A DNA stretch of 7,136 bases from assembly GCA_017534025.1 (NCBI GenBank), contig JAFWDF010000038.1, forward strand, positions 1-7,136, in the 5' to 3' direction. Each line of letters starts with the position of its first letter. The stretch's first letter is position 1. Of this stretch, positions 6,144-7,136 are shown one piece after another. The notes beneath the pieces are model-generated. The model ran no database searches. It was not told where the DNA came from and saw nothing but the letters and a program-made list of their open reading frames with translations. The translations under genes and the position numbers were made by a program. The stretch is from Bacillota bacterium. Its GTDB lineage: Bacteria > Bacillota > Clostridia > Peptostreptococcales > Anaerovoracaceae.

Positions 6144-6463
6144 TTCGGCAAGACGGCCGAAGGAAAGCTGGGAAAGTCCGGAATTCGCGCCGATTTCCGG
6201 ACAATCTTCCGTGCTGAAGGATGTATTGTCCAGCTGTGCCGGACACTTGACCTCTGTTGGATTTCATTTGTCCAGCACGGCGCCTCGCCAAAACAGTTTC
6301 AAGCCATTTTCACCGCCGTCTGCTGGACATTCTGCAGTTGCAAAGGCAGAAATGTCCGGCATTGCCGGGCATTTCTGCGCCGATTGATCCGATCTGTCCA
6401 GCAAGGCAGCTGATGGAAGCGGTACATGCCCGCTCCGGGCGGGCAAGATCGGCGCAGCTGCGC
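6144..6463. repeat. Cluster of inverted repeats sharing a TGTCC(A/G)GC core
   Basis: Non-coding stretch densely packed with inverted repeats: 6144-6161 (6 bp), 6176-6202 (8 bp), 6227-6245 (8 positions, one mismatch), 6269-6329 (TGTCCAGCA / TGCTGGACA plus an inner 5-bp CGGCG / CGCCG stem), 6346-6378 (15 bp with one G-T, 3-nt loop), 6391-6450 (GATCTGTCC / GGGCAAGATC with a bulge), 6427-6445 (7 bp) and the perfect 12-bp palindrome GCGCAGCTGCGC at 6452-6463. TGTCC(A/G)GC or its complement recurs at 6227, 6238, 6269, 6321, 6353 and 6395. Short open frames cross it on both strands (up to about 94 codons), but none has a Shine-Dalgarno or protein-like composition. Either a dispersed palindromic repeat family or a structured RNA would explain it. 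Confidence 0.7.
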
Positions 6464-6544
6464 AAAATGACCCACGGAACTTCCGGTAACAGACTGATCC
6501 TGCATCGCCGGAGGAATGACCCGTGCTGTTTCTCAAAATGAAAT

Positions 6545-6568
6545 CGCCGGCGGGAAACCCCGCCGGCG
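6545..6568 (-). terminator. Rho-independent terminator of the SLH gene
   Basis: Perfect 10-bp stem CGCCGGCGGG / CCCGCCGGCG with loop AAAC, followed on the minus strand by the T-rich ATTTCATTTTG. It lies about 70 nt past the SLH stop codon. The stem shares the GCCGGCGG core with the nfnAB terminator. Confidence 0.7.
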
Positions 6569-6570
6569 CC

Positions 6571-6590
6571 GAACTGCATGACAGCAGTTC
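6571..6590 (-). repeat. Accessory hairpin ahead of the SLH gene terminator
   Basis: Perfect 7-bp stem GAACTGC / GCAGTTC (6571-6577 and 6584-6590) with a 6-nt loop and no T-run, between the stop codon and the main terminator stem. It repeats the twin-hairpin arrangement seen after nfnB. Confidence 0.5.
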
Positions 6591-6637
6591 CTGGTCATCT
6601 TTTCTGGTTGGAGCTGCACTCCCGATGGATCAGACTA

Positions 6638-7136
6638 TTACTTCTGCTCCCTGTACAGGAACGTCACGATCTGTCCTCTTGTGCATGTAGCTTCCGGAGA
6701 GAATTCATTAGGCGATGTTCCCGATGTGATCTGCATAGGCTTGTGATTGTACGCCCACAGTACTGCCTTGTAATAGTAAGCACCGCTGACCAGATCAACA
6801 AAAGGATTTAATGTACCTTCCGGCTCCTGAGTTCCTCTCCATCTCCACAGGAACGTGACCACATCACAGCGTTTACACGGATTATCCGGACTGAAAGTAT
6901 CCGCTGAAGTTCCCTTGGTAATGCTGTTTTCCACAGCCCAGAGAACGGCTTTGTAATAATAATCCGAACTCTTTACATCCTTGAACTGATTATATGTCAT
7001 AGAAGGTTCCGGTGCTCCTGCCGCTCTCCACATGAAGGTTACTACATGCGCTCTGGTGCAGTTCTGATTCGGACTGAAGTGCGTCGGATCCGTTCCGTTG
7101 GTAATCTGCGGTTTGTGATTAACTGCCCACATAACC
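6638..7136 (-). CDS. S-layer homology (SLH) domain protein, C-terminal part
   Basis: Partial: the frame stays open to the window edge, so the N-terminal part is missing. The visible 165 residues are three consecutive SLH-type repeats of about 55 residues; the first is cut by the edge. The shared pattern is F-x-D followed by YYYKAVLWA, then I-T-x-G-T-S/D-x3-F-S-P, a C-T/K-R triad and VTF-L/M-W/Y-R. SLH repeats bind secondary wall polymers and hold exported proteins at the cell surface, so this is probably the anchor of a larger exported protein whose function lies outside the window. Each repeat has a cysteine before the T/K-R pair (NCTR, PCKR, TCTR), which is uncommon for a surface domain. 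The protein ends with REQK just after the last repeat. The internal ATG at 7132 is not a start. Confidence 0.9.
   Translation of the reverse strand, partial: VMWAVNHKPQITNGTDPTHFSPNQNCTRAHVVTFMWRAAGAPEPSMTYNQFKDVKSSDYYYKAVLWAVENSITKGTSADTFSPDNPCKRCDVVTFLWRWRGTQEPEGTLNPFVDLVSGAYYYKAVLWAYNHKPMQITSGTSPNEFSPEATCTRGQIVTFLYREQK

Noticed and set aside
6144..6463. A CRISPR array
   Set aside because: The repeated units are short, in both orientations and unevenly spaced, with no constant-length spacers and no cas genes.
6064..6579. Several overlapping frames of 68-94 codons on both strands in the palindrome cluster
   Set aside because: Open frames on both strands at once are expected from GC-rich inverted repeats. 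None has a ribosome site, and the CPA-like peptide repeats mirror the DNA core TGTCC(A/G)GC.

Overview
The window looks like chromosomal DNA of an anaerobic, Gram-positive-type gut Firmicute (Clostridia/Eubacteriales). The evidence is an NfnAB-type electron-bifurcating transhydrogenase, a SEDS–penicillin-binding protein pair with Firmicutes-style Shine-Dalgarno sites, and a protein ending in S-layer homology repeats of the kind common in gut Clostridia. The species cannot be named from the sequence. Coding DNA is moderately GC-rich, and the segment upstream of nfnA is strikingly AT-rich.

Layout. (1) 1-2083, plus strand: the C-terminal part of a SEDS glycan polymerase (FtsW/RodA family), overlapping by ATGA with a class B penicillin-binding protein. 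Together they form a polymerase–transpeptidase pair for wall synthesis. The SEDS protein carries an unusual acidic, proline-rich cytoplasmic tail with a duplicated EIDxFLxQFD motif. (2) 2126-2167: a long hairpin that can terminate transcription from both sides, between convergent genes. (3) 2202-3128, minus: an AEC (auxin efflux carrier) family permease. Its leader holds two 52-nt-spaced imperfect repeats that each fold into a small hairpin, just downstream of an extended -10 promoter candidate. (4) 3359-5588, minus: nfnA-nfnB, a two-gene operon with 1 nt between the genes, ending in twin GC-rich hairpins. A candidate promoter with a perfect 13-bp palindrome in its spacer lies about 100 bp upstream of nfnA. 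(5) 5589-6637: about 1 kb without a credible gene. The nfn-proximal part is AT-rich with operator-like palindromes. The part from about 6070 to 6463 is almost wholly made of inverted repeats, many sharing the core TGTCC(A/G)GC. (6) 6638-7136, minus: the C-terminal end of an SLH-domain protein, followed by its own twin hairpins.

Functionally this is ordinary core biology (wall synthesis, redox balance between NADH, NADPH and ferredoxin, a carboxylate-type permease, a wall-anchored surface protein). The less ordinary material is non-coding: the clustered palindromic repeats, the tandem hairpin leader of the permease, and the palindromic promoter of nfnAB. The duplicated motif in the SEDS tail is the most unusual protein feature.
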